A DNA stretch of 64,000 nucleotides from Eunapius fragilis (GCA_963681505.1 OY811990.1:2021472-2085471), one strand, 5' to 3'. Counted from the stretch's first letter, positions 31,796-45,030 are shown. Notes: generated by a model not told the origin, from the letters alone. Translations and numbers: made by a program.

Positions 31796-32094
31796 TCATG
31801 GCTGGCTACTTTGGCAAGGAAGCTTTTGACATCACCACCACTATTGACACCAGACCATCATCATTGTACATCAGCACATGCGTGTATATATGTACATATT
31901 GATTAACACATGTGTAACTTTAGTATCGTGGTCATTACCATCACATGGTTCATGGACATTACGATGAGATTGTTACGACCTTCAACACTTAGAACAGCCT
32001 AACATAAAGATGTGAACACCTCAGTATAAACCTACAGTCCCTGAGAAAGACCAAAATGAGAGTTAATGGAACCAATTATAAATATTAACATCCC

Positions 32095-32356
32095 AACCAA
32101 TCATGTTTCAATGGCTATACCATGTAATAGGTATGTGTAAACATAGGGGAAACAGTTCTGAATGGCTTTCTACATGGGTCATGATCATCACATGCAAAAG
32201 GAAAAGGGGCTCGTGATCGGGTACCCAGGATTAACACCTGAATGCCTGTTTAATATCCCAACAAAGCATGTTTCAATGCGTATACCATGTGATAAGTATG
32301 CATAAACATAGAAGCAGCAGTTCTGAATGACTTTCTACTTGGGTCATGATTATCAC
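32095..32356. repeat. Tandem duplication, period about 166 bp
   Basis: CATGTTTCAATG...TATACCATGT, AAACATAG and CAGTTCTGAATG...TTTCTAC...GGGTCATGAT occur twice in the same order, starting near 32102 and 32268. The copies are diverged. Confidence 0.85.
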
Positions 32357-33084
32357 AGCTCTCTCACATAGCACATATCGGATTGAATCATGTATAAAAA
32401 TTAAGAACGCGCGTGCATTCATTTCGCGTGTATTGAATTATGAATTAATGCCGGTACAGTTAGAACAACACCTCAAGGTTTGCATCCTATATGATGCAGT
32501 TGTAAGATTCATAAACATAAAAAAACAATATTAATAGTAATAATATGCAATGCATGCACATTAATGTTTTGTTCAGTGCATGATTAATACCTATTAGCAG
32601 CTGATCATGCACAAGTATAGATGCATACAACATACACTTGTGGCTCTAGAACATGTGACGGTGCATAGAAAGAATTTTGAGGAGCTATGCATCTGATCGA
32701 ACTTATATAGAGGGCTGTATTTGTTATTATGCCACGCTCCCACCTTGTGCCATAGATTATATACATATATCATCATGGGAAAGCTGAGCTGCTCAATGTG
32801 GTTACGTGACACTGGAATACCCTTCACAACTTCGACCGGCTACCGAGCGTCTTACCAATCAGAACACAAATAGCACGATGCATGCTAATCTCATACTACA
32901 AAATAGTCTAGCAAACCCAGCTACGCGTTTCTTCAGAAGTGGATTACCGTGAATATTAGTGCACTTCACAAGCCCCACACATACGTGATACCATAGATAG
33001 TAAAACTATCTAGTGAATTGAAAGTTTGAAACGACATTTGTCATACATGTAGACTACGTTTATAAACGTATTAAATTAATTACA

Positions 33085-33262
33085 AGTATGCTACACACCC
33101 AGGAAAGTTTTTTTTGTATCAAATATGTGCACATATATGTATCAAAACAATTCCCTCATATTTGGAACATCGATCTTAGCAAGCAGACATATCAAATATG
33201 TGAAATTCATTCGCCGCACAATCAAATATGGCACAAATATGTGGTTCCCAATATGGCGGTAC
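33085..33262. repeat. ATATG-rich short repeat, copy 1
   Basis: Starts CTACACACCCAGG, contains many ATATGTG and TATCAAATATG words, and ends CCCAATATGGCGG. A similarly bounded copy in inverse orientation lies at 41219-41475. ORFs here (Ile/Tyr/His-rich) are shadows. Confidence 0.6.
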
Positions 33263-33601
33263 GGACCCACCTTCCCCTATCCTTGCATGGCTTCGTGTTT
33301 CATAATTAACAAGAAATTTTTTTAAACATTTTTTTCCCTAGTACATGTACAGCAGCAATGCAAAGCAAGGAGATATCTAGAGCAGCTCCACAAAGACTGG
33401 TGGTTCGGTGTTCCAGACTGCGTGCTATGTATAAATTAAAAAAACTTTTATTTTTATTTTTTTACATACACCGTAAATAGTACTTACAACACGGCTTGGG
33501 CTTGGACAGCTCGAGAAGAGAAACATCGGCATCCGGATCATATACGTGGATATAGCAACTAACTAACCTTACGACTTTTGCTCAGAGTTGCAATTCTGTA
33601 C

Positions 33602-33627
33602 GGGGGGGGGGGGGGGGGGGGGGGGGG
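33602..33627. repeat. Poly-G tract
   Basis: 26 consecutive G. Confidence 0.95.
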
Positions 33628-34098
33628 AAAGAAGACAACCGCACGACAATTTCGGCAACTTACGAACAGATGGATCATTTAGGCACTGTCTGTTAAAATC
33701 CATTGCCATGCATGGATGAAGTCTGACAGTTCAAAATCAATGTCTTCAGAATCGTTCTACTCGCCAAAAAGACATTGGTTATCTACGTACCGGGCTAGTC
33801 AGTTCAATATCTTCGTCTTCCGCTTTTCATCCACTAATCAGAATTTATCTGGTCTGACTCATCTAAAAAAGACGATCGATTACTAGTACCGGGGGTATAA
33901 ACGTACCGGCCAAGTCTATCGTTCTTCGTATTCCGCTTTTCTCTCTTCATCATAACTCATCTGGTTTGGCTCACCTAAAAAAAGGACGATCGCTTATCCA
34001 CTTACCGGGCACTAAGAGCATCCATGTCAACACCATCAATATGAATTTTATAAAATGCGCGACGTGTAATTGGAACAAACAAGACTTCTGCAGTATCC

Positions 34099-34455
34099 AT
34101 GGCTTCGCCGCAACAAATGGATATAATACAACCATCAGCGCGATCTGCTTGTATCACTGGTATGTTTGTATTATGTCCTTTAAATATGCGTTAATCTTAA
34201 GATGCATCCTTAGGTCCACCGCGCGTATCCCGTCCATCTACGAGTGGTATTACAGGTACCTCTAGTAGTACCGGTAGTGTCGCCGCAGACTCTCGTAATG
34301 AAGAAAGTTCGGGGGCAGTGACACACAGGATAGAAGCAGTAGAAAAGCAAGTAGTTCATCTAAATGCTACTGTTCAGGAATGCATAAGTAGTCCTTGGAA
34401 GCTGGCAGTGGGCTCCTTCCCGATCATAGCAGTCTCAAACTGCTGGATATCCTAA
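34099..34455 (+). CDS. Small spliced gene of unknown function with coiled-coil segment
   Basis: Exon 1 (34099-34159) encodes MASPQQMDIIQPSARSACIT. The donor GTATGT at 34160 and acceptor TTAG at 34210-34213 define a 54-bp intron. Exon 2 (34214-34455) continues PPRVSRPSTSGITGTSSSTG, then NEESSGAVTHRIEAVEKQVV and HLNATVQEC. The frame is open through the junction and the splice sites are canonical. The Ser/Thr-rich part is followed by a heptad-like helix (HRIEAVEKQVVHLNATVQ). The end may be another donor rather than the TAA at 34453. No family recognised; it could be the N-terminal exon of a transposon protein. Confidence 0.45.
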
Positions 34456-34616
34456 TGCAAAATTGGGGTCTTGGAAGGTCCGTATCCCTGAACATCACTG
34501 TTATTATGAGCTCACCACTAAATCCTACAAGTGGGAGCAATGGATGGTGCAGTCTTGATGCACTGGAGTGCAGGATAATCCAATGAAATGAGGCCTGGGA
34601 TAGAGGTTTCTAATTA

Positions 34617-37090
34617 TTAACCACTAGTGACTGCCAAACTCAAATGTATCTTTATTGCTAAATAGGATCGAATGCAAGAGCCATCCTCCAAAGAGTAATT
34701 ATATCTGGTTATTTTATTTTCAAGGTGCATCGTGGTGGTACTCCTTTCACTTGCCTTACATGCATGGTTATTGTTACCACATCCCTCTACCTCTTGACCT
34801 TTGGTGCCAGCAACTATTAGCACATCAGCAGCATTACACTCCAACATAGAATACACAAACACAAACAAAAACCCATAACAGATTGTTCCACCTCTCCACC
34901 ACCAGTAACCAGATCCTTGCAGCACGACAGCACTGTGTTCCACATAAGACCACACATACAACATACGCATATATAAGAGCAATGGGCATAAATAAAACCT
35001 AACAAACTCTATTTAGAACAGGTGAGCGCACCTGATCTCGGAAAGAACCCGTGGAAAAACCATCTGAAGGAAAAAACTGGCGCAAAAACCTTCCTAACTA
35101 CACTGCTCATCATGCAAAGGTTACAATGGCTTCTTCTGGTCAGATCCACCATCATCCGTATATACTCTGGACACACCATCACAAGGTAAATTGCAAGACA
35201 CAACGTGCACTTAGAATGCTGACTCAATAACACCTTCACTCCCTTATAAATCTGCTGCCATGTGTAGCCACTAAATCTCACATTTAGGCAGGAGCTTATC
35301 TCCTGTCTTTCAACCGACTAGAACTATATGTGACGTGTATATATGCGTACCATGTGTGTATGTCTGTATCTATGCCTGTGTGTTGACACTTGTTTGTGTA
35401 TGTGCAAGTGTGTGTGTCTGTGTGTATGGACATCTGTTTGTGTGCATGTATATGTGTGTCTGGGTGTGGAGCAGTCTATAAATACATGCTAATTGTGTGT
35501 GAATGTGTGTATTTATGGACGTATAAATGTGTGTCATTACTATTTTTAATTTGTACCATTTCCATTCTTACCATACTGTTTAAAGGTTTTTGATGCCACT
35601 TCAAGAATGCTTGATCATCTTACTTGTAAGTTCTCTGTTATCGGTGTAATTTACATGACAACCGATTTTTAGTAAGTGCGCCAATTAGAGTATGCCAACA
35701 TTAGCAATTGCACGTGATAGTAATTTTGGCGGGTTTCCGTGCAAGTGTGGCCTCGAAAGTGGAAAGGTACGTGTCTTTTATCTTTTGAAGGATCCGTTTG
35801 TGGTGTTGTAAACCAGCCCCTAAAGACAAGCCTAGTATACGGTAAGTACTTCTCAACCAATGTTGTGAGCAAGTGTCTGACTTTGAATAGCTTGTCATAT
35901 CGCAATTTGTGCACTTTTTTGGTGGTCGATTCTGCTAAGGTAAGTGACGCAATGGCATTGCTGCTACCTTTATTTTGCTTTTCTGCAGCGTTTCGACTCG
36001 AACTGGTAAGTATGCCCTGAGGCGCTAAAACTTTTTTTTTTTTTTGCCTTAGGACGAGAACTCATGCACGAGAACTCAAGCACGAGAACTCAAGCACGAG
36101 AACGCCAACGAGTCTATCCGAATTGGTAAGTATGGCAATATCAATTGGCGCCAAATGTTATTTTGTTCTCGTCTATCATCAGGTCACGTATGAAGTTAGT
36201 ACGTGGGGACCGCTGTCTCAAGATTATGGTGTTTGTATCTGTTTGTAACTGTTGTTTTTGACGTTGTATCACTTATATGTATGAAGAAAATTTTTATAGC
36301 CAACCAGAGGCAAGGGAAGGGGGAGGGGGAGTGCGGAAGGACCAGTTTACGGAAGATCAGAAACGAAATATACGATAGTGCACGGTTCAATAAAGCAGGT
36401 AACGTTAATGAAATTCAGAGGTTTGCTAGGATACCACAAACCACACGTGACTGACTATATTGCAATATACGCTCCTGCTTATATGGTTCTATAAGCAGGT
36501 GCTTATATTTTTTGCGTATATTCGAATATACGCTGTAGTATACAGTATCGTATAACACACTTTTTGCACAGTGGAAGTTGCATCATACTAAACATATTGC
36601 AATTCTTGTAAGTAATCTCATGTATAGCTCATGCAGGATCTGAATCTTTGGGGGTTTTTTTTTTTCCTTTTCTTTTTTTAATTGAAGTGTAATTTCATCA
36701 GACATGGAGGTGATACTGCCAATTTATATGAGAAGTTTGGCTATGCGATGACAGAGATATTGACTGGATGTCGATTATGGAGGCGGATAGCCACATCCCC
36801 ACAGGTGCCAGTCAGCATGGCATTTCTGATGGTCTTGAGATCCAAAATCAAGACTACATAGCTGGCAATTAAGCACTGGGATGATGATCAATGAGCTGAC
36901 CACAGCCTACATGCCTACATTACAATCTTGCAGTCTGATTTCACCTATCATTTTAGATTGTTGGACATTTTATTATTCACAATTCAAATTTTGCATACAT
37001 ACAACATGATCTCAAGCTACATGTATGAAGTGATTTTAATACATGTAAATGGCAAAACGAGCATGTTAACATAGAAGAATGATTGGGATG
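34617..37090. other. Stretch without recognisable gene
   Basis: Several short ORFs on both strands show no domain. A TGTG-rich segment at 35340-35540 produces Cys/Val-rich frames. A possible first exon, MPTLAIARDSNFGGF then PCKCGLESGK with a GTACGT donor, lies at 35693-35766 (+), but no partner exon was found. Palindromic TATATTCGAATATACGC words occur near 36460-36560. Confidence 0.4.
36060..36105. repeat. Short tandem repeat CACGAGAACTCAAG
   Basis: Three to four copies of a ~14-bp unit (GCACGAGAACTCAAG). No further structure. Confidence 0.75.
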
Positions 37091-37099
37091 CCTAACAAT

Positions 37100-40000
37100 G
37101 AATACACATCTACATACTATTACTCATACAGTATATTTTAAAGGCATACATATTATTTGTCCAATCATGCACATATGTTATCTTTCCGTTGCCATGTTCC
37201 TTGTATATGCACATAGGCCCACACTCATGGCAGATTGAGATTGAATTCTCTACAGATGAGGATGGCACAATCACTAGATCATTTGTCAACACCATCAGAG
37301 GACAGTTCAGACTATTTTGAACACCCAATAGTTCAAATGTGTTGAGAATACAGTACCACTGTGGGTTACTTTCTGTCACAAAAGTAGCCATTAAAATTCC
37401 ATACATTTCCTAAAAAGTTGAAAGGATAATTAATACACCGGGGGCTTATCAAGTAAAAATAGTGGCTTTATTCACCTTGCCATCATACTTAAATGTGACA
37501 TAATCTTGTACTTTCACTTTCTCACCCCTCTCTTCTGCCTGCACATGAGTTGCTGCAGTAGACCATACAGTCCAGCCTTAAAGGGGCCACTCCCATAAGT
37601 TGACACTCTTCTCCTTTAAGTACAGAGTCAACTGTGCCAATTAGTCCATCCACTCTTTGAATCTTAATATTGGATAAGACTGTACTTGTCTGGTTAGTGT
37701 ACATGTGTGTGCAGAAGAAAAGTGTTGTTAAACCCTTTATTATTTCATGAATATACATACCTTCTTCGTGCTAAAGTTTGGTTTTGTCTGCTTTTCACCA
37801 CCATACATAAATTGTTGCACTTCAGGTGTTTCAAACAGCCTCAGTATATCACTGCTACACCTGCATGTAAAACAGTGCAACTAGGCTAAATATTATAGCA
37901 ATGGTTGGGAATAACATACTTGTCATTATTTGGTCCATAGAGTCCACCAGATACAATGTGTTCAAACTGTTCACGTACAGCAAAACCAACTGCTATATCA
38001 TGGCTTGGTGAATGGCAGTGAGAGTGAATGTTCCTCTCTCTTACTAGAGAATTGAATGCCTCGCACCTGTACTGGTTGATTATTTATGGATAAGTGGATA
38101 GTTTTAAAAATTCATACCTCTCAGTATTGTAACTTGATGGTGGGCCATAATCACGAAGACATTGAGGTAGATGAAGCAGAAGGTGAATTTTGTACTTCCT
38201 CAAAAGAGGTGGGTCATGTGTTTTTACAGCTTGTACAAAGGCATTGCAAGCCACTTTGTAATCACTTATGCAACTTTGCCTCACCACGTCGCAGTAAACA
38301 ACCCTAAACACCTTTAAAAGCAGAAAACAGTGTTCAATTTAAGTTCATCGTTGAACAGCCTTACATTTATCAGTGTTGTCCACATCGCCATCTCTCCGAT
38401 TGTTAAATATGGTTGGAGAGTGAACAGTGACATCTGAGCAAAAGCTTTCAGATCTCTGCCAACCAGGGAACCCGAATATCGGCATATTCGCTTTGCCCTT
38501 GGCTTTACATGAAATCCAGAGTAATTGAAGGCCTCCATAAAAGCCTGAAGCCTCAGTTTGTCTTTGCTCTTAAAATTACCCAGAAGGGTGCGAACAAAGT
38601 ATTTGAGTGGTCCCAGCTAAAGTGTGTGCAATACCTCAAGAGGAATACACCTGTATGTTAAAAAAATGAGATCAAAATTATATATTTTACATTGCAAACT
38701 TACCGAAAAGCATCAATTGGCCTATAAGGTTGAATTAACAGCACAGCAGGTTGGAATTAAATGACTGTACATACCCTACACACTCTGCAAAACATTATTG
38801 GTCCTCCAGTCATGTGGCCAAGAATTTGTGATGCTCTGGGATTGTCACAGAGTATCGCAAGCACTGGAGCAATAACAAATACATTCTGGTTGGACTTGGC
38901 ATCAAACATCTCCACTCCCTTTTCCAGCGTGCAAAGATCTTTGACAACAGCACTCATCATGTCAACAGCTGTTGCGGTATTAGATGCACACAACAGATGA
39001 ATGTGACGGAGTTGATGGTTTAGCTTTTTTGGAAGACCAGCCAAAAGCAAGCACCATTCGTCTAACAGATTCCATTGTTTGCTGCGGTTTCCACTGAGAT
39101 CATCAGAGTACAGCAATAATGGAGCAACAACCACAGCCATTCCTTTGGCTTTCTCCTTTATAGGATGTGGAGAGGTGAAGCATTTTGTTTCCTATTTGCA
39201 GAGAAGGATAATAGTAAATCACTGTATTTCAATGCTACGAAGATGAACCTCTGAATCCATCTGATACCAGATATAAGATCTCTGTACCAGAATTGCAACA
39301 GAATTGGGCACAGGCAGTACTCTGACAATCTGATTTTCCTTTATAGTGACTTCATCACCAAGGAAAAGAGTATCATCTTCTGCTGTTAAAGTAAGTGATG
39401 CACTGGGAAACAGCTTGGAATACTGCCACATATTGTACAGGGGGAGAACTGACACATGAATCTCCTTATCATGTGCCTAGAATTACATTTAAATGTATAC
39501 AAATGTACAATGTCATGTTTTAGATGAGCTTACATCAATCCAATATCGCTGTACTTTAGCTACCACCGGTTCAGATCCAAGGTAATCATTATTAAATTCG
39601 ATGAAGTCATTGACATATATGACTCGCCCCTGTACAGAATTGTAACAGCTTGATAGGCTGCCTCCTTGTTCCATTTATCAGCCTCCCACGTCTCACTATG
39701 AATTATACACTTGTAAAGTAAATATTTCACTGAACTAAAAGATCGGCAATACGACTTACGATACAACATCCGTGTGTGAAACTGGCAACCTTTGTATAGA
39801 GCTGCTGATATCAGGATTTCTAAAACAACGCCGCACAACATCAATGGGCCCATTTAGATAAAAGGGTTCTCCAGCCTCAGTATGCATCTAAATGGAATGT
39901 TGGCATCTGTATAAGATATACACTTTGTGTGATAAAACAACATGCATATACTTACACATACCAGTGATGGTGCTGCATAGCCAGGCAAGTTTATTTCTTT

Positions 40001-40690
40001 AACTGATACAATGATGGTGATGAAGGATCGTCCATTTTGAAAATGTGACAAATAAACTTCACATTTCTTTCCCCCTAACTGTACGTATGCAAATCCAATT
40101 ACTGTCGATTCATCACTTCCAAAGCACAACATACTGGAGGACGAGTACTGTGAAGAAATGCATATAGAAGTGCAAATCGTTCAGAAGGAAATGGTTCTGT
40201 ATCACGATCTGAACCACTTTCCAGATGCTGCAATACACCTGAATACAAGAAGATTTAACTATATAATTTCCAGCAGCAAGTTTTAACTTACTTGTCATTG
40301 CCACGGTAGAGTCTACACATTCAGATTCAGACTGAATATCTGATTCAGAGTCAGAACCCCCTGATGCAATGCTTTCACATGCTGATTCCTCTGCAGTTAG
40401 TACTTCAGGGCAGCGGGGCACTTCAGGGCACATGGAATCAAAATTGACATCATAGTCTACTCCGTCTATATTAAACTGTATAGGTGAAATAGTGTGGATA
40501 TTTATATTGTACTTGCACATCACTTACCTCATTTGTCTCATGAGACTCAAGAGCTGTAGCAAACTCTCTGTGGCTGCTGGATAGTTGATGACGACGAAGT
40601 TCTGACGGATATTCAAATTGAATCTTGCAAATTCTGCAATATCTATCAACACCTGTGGGGCATACAATTTGTATAAATTGCAACATAAAA
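37100..40690 (-). pseudogene. Plavaka/KDZ-like (CMC-type) transposase, about ten exons
   Basis: Runs right to left. A C2H2-type finger exon (40652-40528) reads YCRICKIQFEYPSELRRHQL. An acidic Ser-rich exon (40475-40292) follows. Then come PFPSERFALLYAFLHSTRPP (about 40250-40140) and GRVIYVNDFIEFNNDYLGSE (about 39640-39540). The core exon (about 39190-38770) reads PLLLYSDDLSGNRSKQWN and CDNPRASQILGHMTGG then FCRVC. C-terminal exons read KIHLLLHLPQCLRDYGPPSS, NTERYE / AFNSLVRERNIHSHCHSPSH (about 38310-37925) and SGGLYGPNND. The order SDD...CDNPRA...FCRVC...TERYEAFN is that of Plavaka-type transposases, giving candidate catalytic D, D and E. Intron borders fit GT/AG. Whether it is intact cannot be settled by eye; several exons seem frameshifted. 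No termini were identified. Confidence 0.72.
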
Positions 40691-41218
40691 TACTGGACAT
40701 GGGGCTCCGTTATTAAAAATAAACGAAATGCTTGAGCTTATATGCCACGAATAAAAACATCCAGTGTAACAGATACGCCCACTCCCGTACAGGCAGGTTC
40801 ATATTGAAAGACCTTTTTATACAGCCAGATACATAGAAGTCGAAGATAGCTTGTAGACGTCCGATTAGCTCCCCCCCCCCCCCGCGAAATCATCTTTCGC
40901 GCCCGGCTTTTAAAGCTCCTTATATAGAGGCAAAAAAATATGCAGCTAGATGGCATAAAACGCTACGGCCTCAGTGTAACGTAACAGTCTGTACACTGGT
41001 ACATGTACCTGTTGCACTATTATTCATGACGTCAAAGAAGATCACGTGATTAAATGTGAATCGTGGGTGCATTTATAGCAGACACTTAAAGGTATTTGGA
41101 GGACTTATGTACACGCATAAGTGCATGTATGTCTCTATAGCCGATCGCGAGCATCGTAGAAACTAGAGCCCGGTAAACCTCATAGCCCTGTTAACAGATT
41201 GTATTATAGTGGACTCGT

Positions 41219-41475
41219 ATACTGGCGCCATTTTGTTAGTGCCAATATGGGCGTCATATGTTTCACATATTTGTTCCATATGTTACATTTGAAACGTATA
41301 TGTGGCTCATATGTGCTCCATATATGCGTTGCTATATCCGATATATTACTACATGTATGTTCCAGATAACATATGTGTATCATACATGTGCCCATATATG
41401 ATACATTGATGTGCGCTAGTTCATATTTGATACATTTTTGGAATTGCCTGGGTGTGTAGTAATTTGGCGCCAAAC
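41219..41475. repeat. ATATG-rich short repeat, copy 2 (inverted), with GGCGCCA at both ends
   Basis: Bounded by ACTGGCGCCATTTTG on the left and GTGTAGTAATTTGGCGCCAA on the right. The inside is built of ATATG-containing words in both orientations. It relates to 33085-33262. The 89-codon minus-strand frame is not a gene. Confidence 0.6.
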
Positions 41476-42775
41476 TACCACGCGGAGTGGGCGATCGAGG
41501 TCGCAGGGATATCAGGCAGCTGCCAGCACACCTGAAAGAACTGGATGACGGACGTCAGGTTAGTCCAAAAGTATATAGAGATGTTCATAGTTCGTAAACC
41601 ATTTTGTTTATGCCAAGACATTTTGACGATGCCTCACCCGGCAAATTGCCAGGACAGCGCAGCGTCCGCGGACTTGGATTTCAGGTAAGTTCACCGGCCA
41701 TGAAATAGCAAGTCGTCGCTGATATACTAAGAAACATCGATGAAGCTGTATTGCATCGCAAGAAGATGGTGGAACTGAAATATAGGTAAGGCATATTTAA
41801 GAATTCTAGCAGTCAGAAGGAAAATCAGCACTTCAGTTCGGCTTGATGAAAGGTAAGCGATTGTGCGCTTTTTTCTAACGCAATCACGACCTTGTATCGC
41901 GGCAGAGTTTGATGAAGACCTTCACGCTATTGTCACTACAGTTAAAGGTAGAGCCTTCATAATCCTATTTATTCACCCTACCACCATATCCTCCTTTTAC
42001 TAGGTGGTACAAGCGAACTAAGGGTAATTGAAGGCTATTAAGCTCAACAGCGTACGTCCTACCTATGTCTTGTTATGCTCTTTTCATGCTGTAGCATTTG
42101 GTAAAAAGGTTTGTTATGCAGACAGAAGAAAGGCTATTGTGGCGTAGTTGTGGGAGAAAAGGTGCCAAATGCTGAAGGAAGAAGAGAAGCAGTTATGGGG
42201 GACATCAAGCCTACAATGATGTCAGAAGAGGAGAGCGACGACCAGAACGCTCAAACTCTACAACGTCGCCTCCGTTGTGGCGTTCTGACACGCTAAATGA
42301 CTTGCATGATTGATGACTTGGATGAGCGAATAAAAGGAACCAGCAACTCGAGGCTCCATCCATAGAAGCAGAGAGTTGAAGGACCGCTCTTAGACGCATC
42401 CAGTCCACCAACTGCCCAACCCTGGATGATTCGAGAGAAAGCTTGAACGTTATAACGCATTTTATGTTTTCTTTTATCGATTGTATTCATAAATTTGATC
42501 ATGAGTACACAAATAGAAACAAGATAGTATACAGTGAACAGATTTGGAGACGTTTCCAAATATGTGCTGAGTACGGAAGCGGACATGGTGCACGGAGACA
42601 TATGTTAACAAACCCACAATAAGCGCACGTGATAGTATCGAGTATACGCAAAATATACGACATGAGATTCTGGTTCTATCCGCAAAATATACCAATGCGT
42701 ATTCTTTGCGGATAGCATGTGTATATTCATATGTATATTTAGTATATACGCAGAGTTGTAGCACAGTGACAGAAC

Positions 42776-42893
42776 ATAGCATAGAGTTTTACCGTATCCT
42801 GTTGGCAAAATAACAAACAATCACGGCCATTTACAAAGCTACATATAGCCTCCTTCTGCTTGTCCTTCAATGTCTCCACTTTCAGTTCTGTCA
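42776..42893 (-). pseudogene. RecQ-type helicase fragment (motif I)
   Basis: On the minus strand, ELKVETLKDKQKEAICSFVN is followed by GRDC and, after a one-base deletion, FVILPTGYGKTLCY. The Walker A motif PTGYGKTLC with the preceding Q-motif-like region is characteristic of RecQ-like helicases that are common in sponge and cnidarian repeats. Homology stops abruptly at about 42776, where AT-rich palindromic sequence begins. Confidence 0.65.
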
Positions 42894-43201
42894 TCGCGAA
42901 ACACATGTTCGACCGTATCCATACTTACACGTAGTGTGTGGGTCTGGGTCGAGCAATGTTTATGTACATACGTCATAATTAAAGTGCGCACGAATTCCAG
43001 CGTTTGGTACACTTCCGCCCCATACGAAACACCAGACCTATATGAGCGTGTTTATACATTATGCGATAAACATTGCGTCATATTGGTCTGGGGCCGAGAC
43101 TACCATGTTGCTATGTTTAGGAGCGAGCAATTAATATTACGTGCATTTAGTTATGTGAATAACAATGTCATGCGCAAAAATGGTAAATCACAAAAGTCAT
43201 A

Positions 43202-44522
43202 CAGGGGGTGCTCGGTTGAGCGGAAAATGACATCTCGCTGCAGCGAAAAAATAAAGTCATTCATTGTACCACAATGCAATTTGGGGTCGATTGTCGCGGT
43301 ACAGCTGCGTCAACAAAGCCATGCCTCCTACACTTATTCACTATGGTAACGGGAAACAAGTTATGGTTGATTAATACTAACCTTTTACCTCAAATCTCAT
43401 TCACAGCGATTCTGAGAGGGTAGGGCTGTGTGCACTTGGATCAAATATGTATCACTAATGCAAGCACCAGTAATCCTACATGTAACTGATGTGTAGTGCG
43501 TTACATTTTCACTTACATATATCGTTACTTTGACTATCCAAGACATCACTCGCGAGGCAGTACTAGTGCGCGTAAAAACGCGCATGAACAGGAACACCTA
43601 ACTGGATAAAGAGGTTGCTTTCTGACATTGTAAATTGGCTAGTAAACGTTCATCGCCAGATAACAAAGCGCACGCACGGTGCGCATCAATAAGAATTCAT
43701 GTCAGCATTCACCTATGCCATGGATACACTTAGCAACAGTTTAACACATCAAGTAAAAATATTCTCTAGAAATGCTGATTACTTAGTTGTTGAACACTGT
43801 TAAACGTCTTGTTGATTTTACAAAACGATGTATGGTGCGCGCGTGTATTTGGATCGCTGTATTTGTTGTGCAGATTTTGAAATGTAAATTCAACAAGAAG
43901 TTTAACAGTGTTCAATACTAAGTAAGCAGCATTTCTAGAGAATATTTTCACTTGACGTGTTAAACTGTTGCTAAGTGTATCCATGGCATAGGTGAATGCA
44001 GACGTGAATTCTTATTGATGCGCACCGTGCGTGCGCTTTGTTATCTGGCGATGAACGTTTACTAGCCAATTTACAATGTCAAAAAGCAACCTCATTATCC
44101 GGGTAAATGTTCCTGTTCATGCGCGTTTTTACGCGCACTAGTACTGCCTCGCGAGTGATGTCTTGGATAGTCAAAGTAACAATATATGTAAGTGAAAATA
44201 TAACGCACTACACATCAATTACATGTAGGATTACTGGTGCTTGCATTAGTGATACATATTTGATCCTCCCTGTAGAAGTGTGATTACGCGAACACATAGC
44301 TCTACTCTCTCAGAATCGCTGTGAATGAGATTTGAGGTAAAAGGTTAGTTTTAATCAACCATAACTTGTTTCCGTTATCATAATGAATAGGTGTGGGAGG
44401 GATGGCTTTGTTGACGTAGCTGTACCACGGCAATCAACCTCAAATTGCATTGTGGTTCAATGAATGACTTTATTTTTTCGCTGCAGCGAGGTGTCCTTTT
44501 CCGTTCAACCGAAGACCCCCTG
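43202..44522. mobile_element. Giant foldback element, 1321 bp, TA target duplication
   Basis: Left terminus CAGGGGGTGCTCGGTTGAGC; right terminus (reverse-complemented) CAGGGGGTCTTCGGTTGAAC. TA flanks both ends (43200-43201 and 44523-44524). The arms are about 620-640 bp each (43202 to about 43822, and about 43883 to 44522) with a ~60-bp loop. Strong landmarks pair across it, such as TCGCTGCAGCGAAAAAATAA, GATTCTGAGAG and GCGCACGCACGGTGCGC. There is no transposase. Confidence 0.9.
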
Positions 44523-45020
44523 TATTTAGTACTGATAAGAATGTTTGCCAACATGTAATTCTTTGTTGTGGCTCAACTACAAATTCATTACATTGCTTCA
44601 AAACTCACTAGTGCATTGTTGTATTTGTGTTGTCTAACTATGCCTCCCAAAACCCGCCAGGCATATTATTACTAAACAACGGCTTCAGCTATTTGAATTC
44701 CAGCGCAAGCTAAAGGTGTTGGTGGAATGTACCTCAAAAGAACGTGTAATGAGATTTAAAACAAGGCTTCCGGTTCCAATTAATGCTCCTTTGTTGTGGC
44801 CGAATGCGCTTTTTACTGCTTGTCCAAATGCTGCTCGTAGCCAAATATTTGTTGAAGGTAGTAACTGTGAGAAAGTGCAATCAGCTGATATGATTAGAAT
44901 TCAACAAATGCAGCGTAAAGTTAAGTATACTATTGCACTGGTTCACAGATGAATTCATATGGGAATATGGATAAATAACAGCAATTATATTGCCTTTCAT
45001 ACACATGATCATAATAGACA
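44523..45020. other. Spacer with one possible exon
   Basis: A plus-strand frame at 44700-44858 (CTSKERVMRFKTRLPVPINA, then LLWPNALFTACPNAAR) ends at a GTAGTAA donor-like site. No family recognised. Confidence 0.3.
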
Positions 45021-45030
45021 GTACAGTGAT

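Larger units (their letters stand above)
31796..34090. other. Non-coding stretch with minor repeats
   Basis: Contains the 166-bp tandem duplication at 32095-32356, an ATATG-rich repeat at 33085-33262 and a G-tract at 33602-33627. I recognise no gene. Confidence 0.5.

Noticed and set aside
35390..35593. Cys/Val-rich ORF in a TGTG-rich segment
   Set aside because: Low-complexity repeat translation without splice or domain support.
42601..42775. Foldback element within the RecQ fragment
   Set aside because: Only short inverted words (CTATCCGCAAA/TTTGCGGATAG) pair; no continuous arms or target duplication could be defined.
42870..43349. 159-codon plus-strand ORF
   Set aside because: Overlaps the RecQ fragment on the other strand and the arm of the giant foldback; no domain or codon pattern supports it.
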